Of a stretch of DNA of 64,000 nt, positions 42,143 to 51,011 are shown one piece after another. Origin of the DNA: Bacteroidota bacterium (GTDB lineage Bacteria > Bacteroidota > Bacteroidia > B-17B0 > Aurantibacillaceae); NCBI GenBank assembly GCA_019638705.1, contig JAHBTI010000009.1:44183-108182 (forward strand), given 5' to 3'. Below the pieces are notes generated by a model. That model had not been told where the DNA came from, made no database searches, and saw only the letters and a program-made list of their open reading frames with translations. The position numbers and the translations under genes are program-made. The stretch's first letter is position 1. The number at the start of each line of letters is the position of its first letter.

Positions 42143-43743
42143 GGGTTTATGTGTGCCTGTTTGTAATTATAATACTCTTTGTAATACTCGCTGATGAGTG
42201 CGGTGTAAAGCAAGGTGGCAATTTTTCGTGCGCCCGCCGAACTGAAATGCGTGTAATCCCGTGCAGCTAATTTTTGTTCTACCCACGCAGGCATTGAGTT
42301 GTTTCCGCCCATGCAACTGTAAATATCAAAAAACGCGCAACCGTTGTCTAATGCCACTTGCCGCAAATTATCGCGCATGGTTTCTAATAAAGGATAAGTA
42401 ACGTATTCCGTGCCTTGTTTTATGCTCATGTCAGAAGGACCGATAAACAAAATGCTTGCCTGAGGTGCAATTTTTTTAAGCAGAGAAATTTGGCGGCTTA
42501 CAAACTTGGCATAATTCTCAATCATGCCTGCGTTTTCCATAGAAGGCATAGCGTTTCCGCCAAACTGCAAAATAATTAAGCGCACGTTTAAGTAATTGTA
42601 AAACTGCCTTAGCTGCTGTGAGTTTATACGGCTGAAAAACGTGCCGCTACTGCCGCGCAACGCAATGTTGTCCACCATAACGCCTTCATCACTTTCCAAT
42701 GACAGCGCGTACAAATCAGGACTGTCTTTCCCCTGAAATTTTAAGGTGTGAACCGAAGAAGCCTTGTCCACCGCATATTCCGCTACATTAAAAACGCCGC
42801 CCGCTTTTAAACTGTCTGCGCCAATTAAAGCAATACCGTCATAAAATTCAGCCCATGTTTTTGTTTGCGCACCGCCGTAAAACAATTTCAGTTTTTTGTA
42901 GGCTTTCACATTTGAACTCCCAAATTTTGTGGAAGCAATGGTAATTCTTGAAGACATTGTTTTGCTTGTGTCGGTAATTTTTTTGTAAGGCGCGTATCTG
43001 CTGAAACTTCCCAACACGCCGTAATTGCTGTGTTTTACCCGCTTATCGCTTGCCGTAAAGGTTGAGTAACGTTCCCAAGAATGTTCGGTGGTAATTTTAT
43101 TGGCAAGACCGGGCGCAACAGGCGTTAAAGAAATTAAACCCGAGCCTCTGCCGCCAAACTGACCTTGCAGCTTCATGCGCAGGTAATCCGATATTCTGTC
43201 CACTTCAATCTGGCTGTCGCCGTAATGCAGCACGCGAATGGATTTTGGGTTTTTCTTCAGTTCAATCAGGGCATCAAAAAAATTCTTTAAGGCTTCGGGG
43301 TTGGTGTATTCAATAGTTGCAGCAAAATGTGCTGCCGTGTCTTTTATTTCAATTCTTCTTGGTTCGGTTTTTTGCTCGGCAATCTTTTCGGGTTGTTTTT
43401 CGGAAAGCATAAATGCATCTGCTCTTTCATCGTTACCCAAGGCAATTAAAATGGTATCAACGCCCACAATCAGCGTATCAAACACCAAAGCAGGAAACAA
43501 AGGCGGCGCGGATTTTAAGGTATCTTCGTACAAAAGAATGGCATCTAAGGAATCGGCTGCCTGAATAATTTTTGAAATGTCTTTTTTCGGTTTCGGTTTT
43601 TCAAACAGGCGGGCAAGTTCAGGAAAGTGTAATTGAAATTTTATATCCACGTTTAAACCCTCTTCGGGAAAAACAAACGACACAAATGCCAACGTAAAAA
43701 ATATAATTATCCCAAAAACTAAACTGTGCCAAGGTTTGTGCAT
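42139..43743 (-). CDS. Membrane-anchored SGNH/GDSL hydrolase-family protein
   Basis: The 534-residue protein starts at the ATG at 43743 and has an uncleaved-looking N-terminal membrane anchor (LVFGIIIFFTLAFVSFVF). A proline/acidic linker precedes a C-terminal SGNH domain: RVLHYGDSQIEVDRISDYLRMKL (block I Ser), RLIILQFGGNAMPSM (block III) and LAARDYTHFSSAGARKIATLLY (Asp/His). It is the first gene of the three-gene SGNH-SGNH-MBOAT operon. Two different SGNH proteins with one MBOAT resemble AlgJ/AlgX-type acetylation systems. The polymer is unknown. Confidence 0.82.
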   Translation of the reverse strand: MHKPWHSLVFGIIIFFTLAFVSFVFPEEGLNVDIKFQLHFPELARLFEKPKPKKDISKIIQAADSLDAILLYEDTLKSAPPLFPALVFDTLIVGVDTILIALGNDERADAFMLSEKQPEKIAEQKTEPRRIEIKDTAAHFAATIEYTNPEALKNFFDALIELKKNPKSIRVLHYGDSQIEVDRISDYLRMKLQGQFGGRGSGLISLTPVAPGLANKITTEHSWERYSTFTASDKRVKHSNYGVLGSFSRYAPYKKITDTSKTMSSRITIASTKFGSSNVKAYKKLKLFYGGAQTKTWAEFYDGIALIGADSLKAGGVFNVAEYAVDKASSVHTLKFQGKDSPDLYALSLESDEGVMVDNIALRGSSGTFFSRINSQQLRQFYNYLNVRLIILQFGGNAMPSMENAGMIENYAKFVSRQISLLKKIAPQASILFIGPSDMSIKQGTEYVTYPLLETMRDNLRQVALDNGCAFFDIYSCMGGNNSMPAWVEQKLAARDYTHFSSAGARKIATLLYTALISEYYKEYYNYKQAHINP

Positions 43744-44057
43744 GGTTATAAAATTACACAACGCAGGTAAATGAAACAGAGTTAAAGAAATTTTTTTTCA
43801 CAGAGGTTTTGTTAAAGGATACGCCCTCATTCTTCGGGCTACTCAAAGTAACAGGGAACTTTAGACAACTTCTTTATTGCATTATCACACGCAAACAGCA
43901 AAGTACAAAAAATTTCTTTCCGTAAAAAACAATTTTTAAGCAAAAAAATTTGTTTCGTAAAACAGATTTTATATATCTTTAAAACACGAAGAATTAAAGA
44001 AGTTTATATTATATCTTCGTATCTCTTTTTACAAAAACTAAATAAAATACAGAAAGT
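43744..44057. other. Intergenic region before recQ
   Basis: This 314-bp gap separates divergent operons. It contains remnants of two dispersed repeat families (CACAGAGG at 43799-43806; TACGCC...GGGCTACTC at about 43820-43845) and a very AT-rich stretch upstream of recQ. I find no exact TAnnTTTG box for recQ or for the SGNH operon and no small ORF. Confidence 0.5.
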
Positions 44058-46271
44058 ATGATTGCGGAAGTAGAAACAAAAGAATTGAAAAGCGCGGTGA
44101 AAAAATTTTTCGGCTTCAACGGCTTTAAAGGAAATCAGGAAGACATTATTAAAAGTTTGCTCAACGGCAACGACACCTTTGTGATTATGCCCACAGGCGG
44201 CGGCAAAAGTTTATGCTATCAGTTACCCGCCCTGTTAAGCGAAGGGACAGCCATTGTAGTTTCGCCATTAATTGCCTTAATGAAAAATCAGGTGGATGCC
44301 ATTCGCGGTTTCAGCAACGAAACAGGCATTGCCCACTTTTTAAACTCCTCTTTAAATAAAGGCGATATTTTGCAAGTAAAAAAAGATGTGCTTTCGGGCA
44401 AAACAAAATTGCTGTACATAGCCCCCGAAACTTTAACCAAAGAAGACAATCTTTCTTTTTTTAAGGAAATTAAAATTTCTTTTTTTGCTGTGGACGAAGC
44501 ACACTGTATTTCGGAATGGGGACACGATTTCCGCCCCGAATACCGCCGCATTCGCCCCATGATTGACATGGTGGGCGGAGTTCCTGTAATGGCGCTTACC
44601 GCCACTGCCACACCAAAAGTGCAGCAGGATATTCAAAAAAACTTGGGTATGCTGGGTGCAGATGTGTTTAAATCGTCGTTTAACCGCGATAATTTGTATT
44701 ACGACATTCGTCCGAAACAAAACCCCATTAAAGAAATTATTAAGTATGTAAAACAAAACTCGGGCAAAAGCGGCATTGTATATTGTTTAAGCCGCAAAAA
44801 AGTGGAAGAAATTGCCGAAGCCTTGCAGGTAAACGGCGTAAGAGCAGCACCCTATCATGCAGGGCTTGATGCCAAAGAACGTGCCAAAACACAAGACGCT
44901 TTTTTAATGGAAGATTTGCACGTTATTGTTGCCACCATTGCATTTGGCATGGGCATTGACAAACCCGATGTGCGCTTTGTTATTCACCACGACATTCCAA
45001 AATCGCTGGAAGGCTATTATCAGGAAACAGGGCGCGCAGGGCGCGACGGCGGCGAAGGAAAATGCGTAACCTTTTACAGCTACGACGACATCATGAAATT
45101 GGAAAAATTCATGAAAGACAAACCTGTAGCCGAGCAGGAAATTGGTAAACAAATGTTGCAGGAAACAGCTTCGTATGCTGAAACCAGCAGTTGCAGAAGA
45201 AAATTTTTGTTGCATTATTTCGGCGAAGAGTTTGACGATGTAAGGTGCAACGGCATGTGCGACAACTGCCGCCACCCGAAAAAGAAATTTGAAGCGAAAG
45301 ACGATTTGGCTTTAGCCTTGCAGGCAGTTGTTGAATCAAAAGAAAAACACAAGATAAAAGACATTATTAATATTTTAACCGGCACACTTACCGCCACAGG
45401 CAAAAGCTACAAGCACAATGCCCTTAAAACGTGGGGCAAAGGCACGGAAGATGACAAGGACGAAAAATTTTGGCAAGCCGTGATGCGCCAAGCCATTGTA
45501 AATAATTTTTTAAACAAAGACATTGAAAGCTACGGCGTTTTAAGAATGACCGACAAAGGCAAAGCATTTTTGAAAAAACCCGAAAGCATTAAATTTACCC
45601 GCGACCACGATTATGTAAACGGCAGCAAAGACCAGGACGATGATGTGGTTATTGCAAGCGGAAAAGGCGGCGGCGCAACCGACCAAACGTTATACACCAT
45701 GCTTAAAGATTTGGTGAAGAAAGAAGCCAAAAAAGTAAACCTGCCTCCTTACGTTATTTTTCAGGAAACATCGCTGGAAGAAATGGCAACGCAATATCCT
45801 GTTACCTTGCAGGAACTCGCGAAAATAAGCGGTGTGGGGCAAGGCAAAGCGGTTAAATACGGAAAACAGTTTGTGGAGCTGATTAAAAAATATGTGGAAG
45901 AAAACGAGATTGAACGCCCTGTGGACATGGTGATTAAATCCGTTGTCAATAAATCGGGACTAAAAGTATATATCATTCAAAACATTGACCGAAAAATAAG
46001 CCTACCCGATATGGCAAAAAGCAAAAATTTAACCTTGCCTAAACTGCTCACCGAAATTGAAACCATTGTGGAATCGGGTACTAAAGTAAATATCAATTAT
46101 TACGCCGATGACATTATGGACGAAGAACGGCAAGATGAAATATTGGACTACCTGAAAGAAACGCAGGTGGACGATATTCAGGCGGCATTAAAAGAACTCG
46201 GTGAAAACGAATACAGCGAAGAAGAAGTGCGCGTGATGCGTATTAAGTTTTTGTCCGATTTCGGGAACTAA
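44058..46271 (+). CDS. recQ: ATP-dependent DNA helicase RecQ
   Basis: The 737-residue 3'-5' helicase of recombination and fork repair has Walker A PTGGGKS (45-51), DEAH box AVDEAHCISEWGHDFRPEYRRI, motif III ALTATATPKV, and motif VI QETGRAGRDGGEGKCVTFYSYDD. The RQC zinc site has cysteines in SSCRRKFLLHYFGE and CNGMCDNCRHP. A winged-helix region, an HRDC domain (DLVKKEAKKVNLPPYVIFQETSLEEMA ... ISGVGQGKAVKYG) and a C-terminal extension of about 100 residues follow. This long form is usual in Bacteroidota. Confidence 0.95.
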   Translation: MIAEVETKELKSAVKKFFGFNGFKGNQEDIIKSLLNGNDTFVIMPTGGGKSLCYQLPALLSEGTAIVVSPLIALMKNQVDAIRGFSNETGIAHFLNSSLNKGDILQVKKDVLSGKTKLLYIAPETLTKEDNLSFFKEIKISFFAVDEAHCISEWGHDFRPEYRRIRPMIDMVGGVPVMALTATATPKVQQDIQKNLGMLGADVFKSSFNRDNLYYDIRPKQNPIKEIIKYVKQNSGKSGIVYCLSRKKVEEIAEALQVNGVRAAPYHAGLDAKERAKTQDAFLMEDLHVIVATIAFGMGIDKPDVRFVIHHDIPKSLEGYYQETGRAGRDGGEGKCVTFYSYDDIMKLEKFMKDKPVAEQEIGKQMLQETASYAETSSCRRKFLLHYFGEEFDDVRCNGMCDNCRHPKKKFEAKDDLALALQAVVESKEKHKIKDIINILTGTLTATGKSYKHNALKTWGKGTEDDKDEKFWQAVMRQAIVNNFLNKDIESYGVLRMTDKGKAFLKKPESIKFTRDHDYVNGSKDQDDDVVIASGKGGGATDQTLYTMLKDLVKKEAKKVNLPPYVIFQETSLEEMATQYPVTLQELAKISGVGQGKAVKYGKQFVELIKKYVEENEIERPVDMVIKSVVNKSGLKVYIIQNIDRKISLPDMAKSKNLTLPKLLTEIETIVESGTKVNINYYADDIMDEERQDEILDYLKETQVDDIQAALKELGENEYSEEEVRVMRIKFLSDFGN

Positions 46272-46275
46272 GGTT

Positions 46276-47403
46276 TTAAACGCGGTTTATCACTTCCATC
46301 AATCTTTTTTTCTCTGTTTCCCAATTCAATTCTGCTGCTGCCTGTGCGGTGTTTTGTTTGTACGCTTTTAATTTTGATGAAGACAGCATTTCATTCAATT
46401 TATGTGCCATGGTTGCGGGCTTGTGGTCTTCAATAAAATCGCCGAGGTTATAGTGAAGAATTATTTTTTCTATTTCGGGCAGGCGGCTTGCCAATATGGG
46501 AACGCCTGCATGAATGTAATCAAACAGTTTGTTAGGCAAAGAATAATAATAATTACGATTGGTGTTTTTGTCAATGCTTACACCCAAGTCGGCGTGGTGC
46601 GTGTAATGCCTTAATTCTTGCTTGGGAATTTTATGAATGAGCACAATTTTAGGTTCTAATTTTTGGTTTTTAACTCTATCCTTTAATGTATTCCACACAT
46701 CACCACTTCCGATAATGTATAAAACTGCATCGTTCACAAAATTCATGGCATCAATTAATTCTTCCGCGCCTCTGTCAATGTTAATGCCTGCGCCCTGCAA
46801 CAGAATTATTTTTTTATCCAAAGGCAAATTCAATTCCTGTTTTGTTTTTAGAATAAATTTTTCGAGTGTGTCGGGAATGTTGCGTACCACATAAAATTTA
46901 GTTTTATATTGTTCTTCAAAAATAGTGGCAATGCTCTCGTTTACGGTAATGCAATGCTTCAATTTAGGAACAATAAATCGTTCAAGTGTTTTCCAAATGT
47001 TGCGTTTCAATGTTGAGTGTTGCAGTTCGGGAACTTCGGTAAACAATTCGTGGCTGTCGTAAATAAGCGGAATGTTTTTAATTTTTGAAACTAAATAGTT
47101 CGGCAAAAGTGTGTCTAAATCATTCGCGTAAAGCAAATCGGCTTTTTTAAACAACAGCTTAAAAAACAAACGCAGATTAAAAAACAGATAAAACGCCGTG
47201 CCTTTGCTGAAAACTAATTTCATGCGCTCTGCTTTAAAGTTCCAATCAGGTAGCGGCAAAGAGTGTTTTAATTTTCTGCCGATGAGTGTAACTTCATAAT
47301 CACATTCCAACAAAACCTTGCAAGTTTTGTTTACGCGGTTATCGGTTACTAAGTCGTTGATAACGCTAATGAGGGCTATTTTTTTTGGAAAATTTTCAGA
47401 CAC
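46276..47403 (-). CDS. Glycosyltransferase family 4 protein (GT-B fold)
   Basis: The 375-residue protein has the N-terminal half KIALISVINDLVTDNRVNKTCKVLLECDYEVTLIGR and DLLYANDLDTLLPNYLVSK with PLIYDSHELFTEVPEL. The C-terminal half is typical of GT4: ILLQGAGINIDRGAEELIDAM, YIIGSGD, IPKQELRHYTHHADLGVSI and NKLFDYIHAGVPILASRLPEIEKII with the EX7E-like region. It should transfer a sugar from a nucleotide donor in envelope polysaccharide synthesis. It is last in a leftward operon and overlaps the preceding gene by 8 bp. Confidence 0.88.
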   Translation of the reverse strand: MSENFPKKIALISVINDLVTDNRVNKTCKVLLECDYEVTLIGRKLKHSLPLPDWNFKAERMKLVFSKGTAFYLFFNLRLFFKLLFKKADLLYANDLDTLLPNYLVSKIKNIPLIYDSHELFTEVPELQHSTLKRNIWKTLERFIVPKLKHCITVNESIATIFEEQYKTKFYVVRNIPDTLEKFILKTKQELNLPLDKKIILLQGAGINIDRGAEELIDAMNFVNDAVLYIIGSGDVWNTLKDRVKNQKLEPKIVLIHKIPKQELRHYTHHADLGVSIDKNTNRNYYYSLPNKLFDYIHAGVPILASRLPEIEKIILHYNLGDFIEDHKPATMAHKLNEMLSSSKLKAYKQNTAQAAAELNWETEKKRLMEVINRV

Positions 47404-47902
47404 TTTTATTCTTCTTTAGTGTTTCTAATAGTGTGAAAATTCCAAGCGGATATACTAACAACCTTAATACGATTTTTGATGTTTTTTGCTCGGGAGCTAT
47501 TTTGAGAAAATTTTTTGTTGCAATAACAATGTGCGCTATAATTGAAAACATAAAAACTAATGCGCCAAAACCCAAGATTATTATTGGTATAAAAGGATAC
47601 TTCCCAAATAATATAATTCTTACAAATAGCGAAGTTGTCAAAATACCCATAACTATAATCAGGAGCATTGAAAGAGGACACAATATAATATTCACGTTCA
47701 CTAATCTTCGTCCGTAGCCGTCAGCTAATTCATGTTTGGCAGTTTTTCTTGCTATATAAGCCAACCAAATCCATAAAAAGCAAAAATAGTAGAAAAGAAA
47801 ATCATCTAATCCGTCTTTTAAGAAACACAGACAAAGTAAAAAAGTCAAACCAAAATAAATTTGAGATGCAGAAAGTTTTATATTTTTCAATCGTTCTATC
47901 AA
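47396..47902 (-). CDS. Small integral membrane protein
   Basis: The 168-residue protein has four hydrophobic segments (about 14-35, 36-52, 70-90, 98-122). A basic loop (ARKTAKHELADGYGRR) lies between the second and third, and the basic end is EQKTSKIVLRLL ... TLLETLKKNKSV. No family recognised. It overlaps the gene before it by 4 bp (ATGA) and the glycosyltransferase after it by 8 bp, so the three are translationally coupled. Confidence 0.68.
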   Translation of the reverse strand: MIERLKNIKLSASQIYFGLTFLLCLCFLKDGLDDFLFYYFCFLWIWLAYIARKTAKHELADGYGRRLVNVNIILCPLSMLLIIVMGILTTSLFVRIILFGKYPFIPIIILGFGALVFMFSIIAHIVIATKNFLKIAPEQKTSKIVLRLLVYPLGIFTLLETLKKNKSV

Positions 47903-48834
47903 TCCAGCTTCAGGGTTGTGCTGCCTATTACCACACCGTCGCAGGTAATTTCAACAATGTAACTGCCCGCCACAAAGGGGTCTTGCCCCTCGCAATAAGT
48001 AACGCCGCTAATTTCGGTGTTGGCGTAATTTAGGGTTTCTTTGCCTGCATAGTAACCGCTGCTTTTGTCAAAGGTAAATTTGTTTCCCTCATCGTAGCTT
48101 GTTGCCATTTCTTTTCCGTCGGGCGTTACAATGCGTATGTAAACTGTTTTTTCACCCGCTTTGGCAATTTTATTTTCACCCAAAGTAAAGCCTATTTTTA
48201 TTTTCTGTGCTTTTTTAGCTTTGTTGGTTTCACTTTCTTTTGTGCCGCCGCGCTTAAACGATACCGCTTTCGCCGTAATGTTGAAACAGGTTAAAATACT
48301 TCCTTTGGCAATGGTGGTTTTCAGTTCCTCTTTTTCCTGCTTCAGCACATTTTGCTTTTCCTTTTCTGCACCCAACTGTTTATGCAATACTTTTTTCTCT
48401 TCCACCAACGTTTGATTTAATGTGTTCAGCGAGTCAATGGTGCGCACAAACCCTTTCATAATGGCACGCAGGGTTTCGGTTTCTTCGCGCAGTTTTTTTA
48501 TGATGTAAGCATCGTTTTTGTGCTTGGCGGCTTCGCGCATCAATTCTTCAATACGCGCTTTTTTAGCTTCAATTTCCAATTGCATGGCTTCGTCTGATGC
48601 CTGCAAATCTTCGTAATCGCGTTTCAGCAATTCCAAATCCGACTGCAAATTATTACGCTCTGACGTTATTTCTTTTACAATTACCTTTTCGGTTCTTACT
48701 TCAGATTTTAACTGTAACAGCCACCAAAGCAAAACCATGTTGGTACACAGCAGCGTGCCCACGCAAATCCATAATATAATAACTACACGGCGTTTTTTAT
48801 TTTCCTGTTTATTTTCTGTTGTTTCTTGTGTCAT
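47899..48834 (-). CDS. Membrane-anchored coiled-coil protein
   Basis: The 311-residue protein has one N-terminal membrane helix (RVVIILWICVGTLLCTNMVLLWWLL), a long coiled coil (about residues 45-180, heptads in LQSDLELLKRDYEDLQASDEAMQLEIEAKKARIEELMREA) and a C-terminal beta domain (about 185-311) ending GSYIVEITCDGVVIGSTTLKLD. It resembles cell-envelope proteins of Bacteroidota with unknown role. A TACTTTTG box (48839-48846) ends 5 bp before its ATG, so the operon message may be leaderless. Confidence 0.75.
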   Translation of the reverse strand: MTQETTENKQENKKRRVVIILWICVGTLLCTNMVLLWWLLQLKSEVRTEKVIVKEITSERNNLQSDLELLKRDYEDLQASDEAMQLEIEAKKARIEELMREAAKHKNDAYIIKKLREETETLRAIMKGFVRTIDSLNTLNQTLVEEKKVLHKQLGAEKEKQNVLKQEKEELKTTIAKGSILTCFNITAKAVSFKRGGTKESETNKAKKAQKIKIGFTLGENKIAKAGEKTVYIRIVTPDGKEMATSYDEGNKFTFDKSSGYYAGKETLNYANTEISGVTYCEGQDPFVAGSYIVEITCDGVVIGSTTLKLD

Positions 48835-48838
48835 ACCA

Positions 48839-48846
48839 CAAAAGTA
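48839..48846 (-). promoter_or_regulatory. -7 box of the coiled-coil/glycosyltransferase operon
   Basis: Minus-strand TACTTTTG fits TAnnTTTG. The predicted transcription start falls at or within a base or two of the ATG at 48834. Confidence 0.5.
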
Positions 48847-48879
48847 ACGCAGAAATGTGTATTTTTAGTGTGAGGGTTT

Positions 48880-49566
48880 ATGGCACTTATCAACGATTTT
48901 TTGTCATTAATTTATCCGCGCCCATGCGAGGCTTGCGGAAATACGCTGTTTAAACACGAACGGTTTATTTGCCATTACTGTAAACTTCACCTGCCCAAAA
49001 GCAATTATCACAAAAAACCCGAAAACGCCCTGCACACCGCATTTATGGGCAGAGTTCCGCTTGTTTACGCGCTGCCGTTTTATGTGTTTGAAAAAAGCGG
49101 AAGGGTTCAAAAAATGCTGCACGCCATTAAATACAGGGGGCAAAAAGAGCTGGGCGAATATTTGGGGCAGCTTTACGGAAAAGAACTTTATGAACATATT
49201 ACCGCCATTGATGTGGTTGTTCCTGTTCCGCTGCATAAAAAGAAATTAAAAATGCGCGGGTACAACCAAAGCGAATGGTTTGCAAAGGGTTTGGCAAGCG
49301 GTTTAAACACAGAAATAAATACCACCTCGCTTGAGCGCAGCATAGAAACAGGCACACAAACCAAAAAGAAAAAATACGAGCGGTGGGAAAACGTGGAAGG
49401 AATTTTTGAACTGAAAAACAAAGCACAGTTTGCCAACAAACACATTTTATTAACCGATGATGTGATTACCACAGGAGCTACCATTGAAGCGGCTTGGCAG
49501 GCATTTAAAGACATTGACGGCGTAAAAATTTCGGCAGCGAGTATTGCTTTTACGCATAAAATGTAA
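48880..49566 (+). CDS. ComF family phosphoribosyltransferase-like protein
   Basis: The 228-residue protein has an N-terminal double zinc-finger (PCEACGNTL ... FICHYCKLHLP) and a type I phosphoribosyltransferase domain with LVYALPFYVFEKSGRVQKMLHAIKYRGQKELG, DVVVPVPLHKKKLKMRGYNQSEWFAKGLA and the PRPP loop ILLTDDVITTGATIEAA. ComF proteins take part in DNA uptake in competent bacteria; the biochemical role is unclear. It is divergent from the coiled-coil operon and convergent with the gene ending at 49575. Confidence 0.9.
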   Translation: MALINDFLSLIYPRPCEACGNTLFKHERFICHYCKLHLPKSNYHKKPENALHTAFMGRVPLVYALPFYVFEKSGRVQKMLHAIKYRGQKELGEYLGQLYGKELYEHITAIDVVVPVPLHKKKLKMRGYNQSEWFAKGLASGLNTEINTTSLERSIETGTQTKKKKYERWENVEGIFELKNKAQFANKHILLTDDVITTGATIEAAWQAFKDIDGVKISAASIAFTHKM

Positions 49567-49574
49567 ACAGGCTC

Positions 49575-50012
49575 TTATTCCGAATAAAAAAAGGAATTTT
49601 TCAAAAGTAGTGTTCCTGTTTTGGTATCGGTAATTTCAAGCGTTATTGTTTGTTTAAGATAATTTGTTCCGCCATTGATAAATGTTTTCAGTTCCGGTTT
49701 ATCTGTTGCAGCATTTTTTTGGAAAAGGCTTTCGTATTTTAACCCGAAAAGATAATTCAGTTTCACAAGGCTGTCGTTGTTGGTGGCGTGTATCTGTCCG
49801 TTTTCAACCAAAATAGAAATTGATTTTTTTAAACTGTCGGGCACAATCAAATAAAAAACATCGTTTTGGTTTTTAATAATGCTGTCGCTTTTTGCTCCTT
49901 TTTGAAAAAACAGAAACGGATTTTCTTTTTTGAAATAGAACGTTTGGGTTTCCTGTGAAAAAGAAAAAAGCGGAAAAAGCAAGCCAAGAAAAATAAAACT
50001 ATTCTTTTTCAA
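49575..50012 (-). CDS. Secreted protein of unknown function
   Basis: The 145-residue protein has signal peptide MKKNSFIFLGLLFPLFSFSQ. The mature part is beta-strand-like (TQTFYFKKENPFLFFQKG, DVFYLIVPDSLKKSISILVENGQIHA, QTITLEITDTKTGTLLLKNSFFYSE). No family recognised. Its start lies inside the last codons of tatA (14-bp overlap), so it is co-transcribed with it. Confidence 0.68.
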   Translation of the reverse strand: MKKNSFIFLGLLFPLFSFSQETQTFYFKKENPFLFFQKGAKSDSIIKNQNDVFYLIVPDSLKKSISILVENGQIHATNNDSLVKLNYLFGLKYESLFQKNAATDKPELKTFINGGTNYLKQTITLEITDTKTGTLLLKNSFFYSE

Positions 50013-50247
50013 TTTCTTTTTTTACTTCTTGAATTTGCTCATTGATTTGTTCGGTAATATTGCCCGTACTTTTTTGAATATCGCGCTGAATACCCTCTGT
50101 GGCATCTTTAAATTCACGAATGGCTTTGCCCATAGTTTTGGCAATATTCGGAATACCTTTTGCGCCAAACAAAAGCAGCATTACAAAAATGATGAGCGCA
50201 ATTTCGCCGCCGCCAAGGTTTAAGAAAAGTATAAAATTTGAGTGCAT
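49999..50247 (-). CDS. tatA: Twin-arginine translocase subunit TatA/E
   Basis: The 82-residue protein begins at the ATG at 50247, preceded by GGAGGA at 50261-50266. It has the single membrane helix GGGEIALIIFVMLLLFGAKGIPNIAKTMGKAIREFKDA, with the FGxxxxP hinge and amphipathic helix typical of TatA. A charged tail with coiled-coil character follows (EQINEQIQEVKKEIEKE). It forms the pore for folded proteins in the inner membrane. No tatC is adjacent. Confidence 0.92.
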   Translation of the reverse strand: MHSNFILFLNLGGGEIALIIFVMLLLFGAKGIPNIAKTMGKAIREFKDATEGIQRDIQKSTGNITEQINEQIQEVKKEIEKE

Positions 50248-50248
50248 A

Positions 50249-50362
50249 TTATTGTTTTTTTCCTCCGCGCATAAATTTAAACACCGCAATTGCACCCGAA
50301 ATAAACACCGCCACAATAAAGGCTATAATAAAAAAGTCGCTTAAATCAAGGGATTGTTTCAT
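50249..50362 (-). CDS. Small single-pass membrane protein, 37 aa
   Basis: This short ORF has ATG at 50362 and stop at 50249, 1 bp before the tatA ATG. The product begins MKQSLDLSDFF, has one hydrophobic helix (FIIAFIVAVFISGAIAVF) and ends KFMRGGKKQ. Its last codons contain the ribosome-binding site of tatA (GGAGGA). The tight placement suggests a real, translationally coupled gene. Function unknown. Confidence 0.55.
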   Translation of the reverse strand: MKQSLDLSDFFIIAFIVAVFISGAIAVFKFMRGGKKQ

Positions 50363-50546
50363 GCAGCGAAGTTATAGTTTATTTACCGATAAAAATTTTC
50401 GTTTTTGTTTTTTGAATGTTTCACAAAAATAAGGATTTAGAGTTTAGAATTTAGGATTTAGAATTTGACATTAGAATTTAGATTTTTTTAAAACTTATCT
50501 CAATTCCTTTTTACATACCTTAGCCGAAACACAAAATTTATTTTTT

Positions 50547-50972
50547 ATGAAAATCATCATCTCTCTTGCTTTATCGTTTTCAACGGCATTAGCGGCTTAC
50601 GCTCAAGCTCCTGTTTGGAAAAAAGAACAACTTATGCCAACGGCTGAACTGGCTGAAAAAATTAACACCAACGCCAAAGACAAACCCATAATTTTTAATG
50701 TTGGACCAATGGATAACATTAAAGGTGCAATTTCGGTGGGGCTTGGCACAAGCGCAACGGTTACGCAACAAATGAAAAACAAATTGAGCATGGAAAGCAA
50801 AACCCGTGGCGTTGTTATTTATTGCGGTTGCTGCTCATACTCAAATTGCCCCAACATAAAACCTGCTTACGATGCACTGATTGGACTTGGTTTTAAAAAC
50901 ACAAAAGTTTTGGAATTGCCCGAAAATTTAAAGCCTGATTGGGTGGCAAAAGATTATCCTATGGAGGAATAA
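50547..50972 (+). CDS. Exported rhodanese-like protein
   Basis: The 141-residue protein has signal peptide MKIIISLALSFSTALAAYAQ. A rhodanese-like pattern follows: LMPTAELAEKINTNAKDKPIIFNVG, IKGAISVGLGTS, GVVIYCGCCSYSNCPNIKPAYDALIGLGFKNTKVLELP. The normal single-Cys active loop is replaced by a four-cysteine CGCC...NC cluster, which may bind metal or use a different thiol chemistry. A terminator follows at 50979-51007. Confidence 0.75.
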   Translation: MKIIISLALSFSTALAAYAQAPVWKKEQLMPTAELAEKINTNAKDKPIIFNVGPMDNIKGAISVGLGTSATVTQQMKNKLSMESKTRGVVIYCGCCSYSNCPNIKPAYDALIGLGFKNTKVLELPENLKPDWVAKDYPMEE

Positions 50973-50978
50973 TAAAAG

Positions 50979-51010
50979 AAACGCCCTGCAAAAATTGTGG
51001 GGCGTTTTTG
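50979..51010. terminator. Terminator between convergent genes
   Basis: An 8-bp stem, AAACGCCC (50979-50986) with GGGCGTTT (51000-51007), is followed by T's. It serves the rhodanese-like gene and possibly trmB on the other strand. Confidence 0.7.
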
Positions 51011-51011
51011 T

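Noticed and set aside
50400..50490. Repeated TTTAGAATTTAG-like words before the rhodanese-like gene
   Set aside because: Low-complexity AT-rich repetition with no clear unit length or symmetry.
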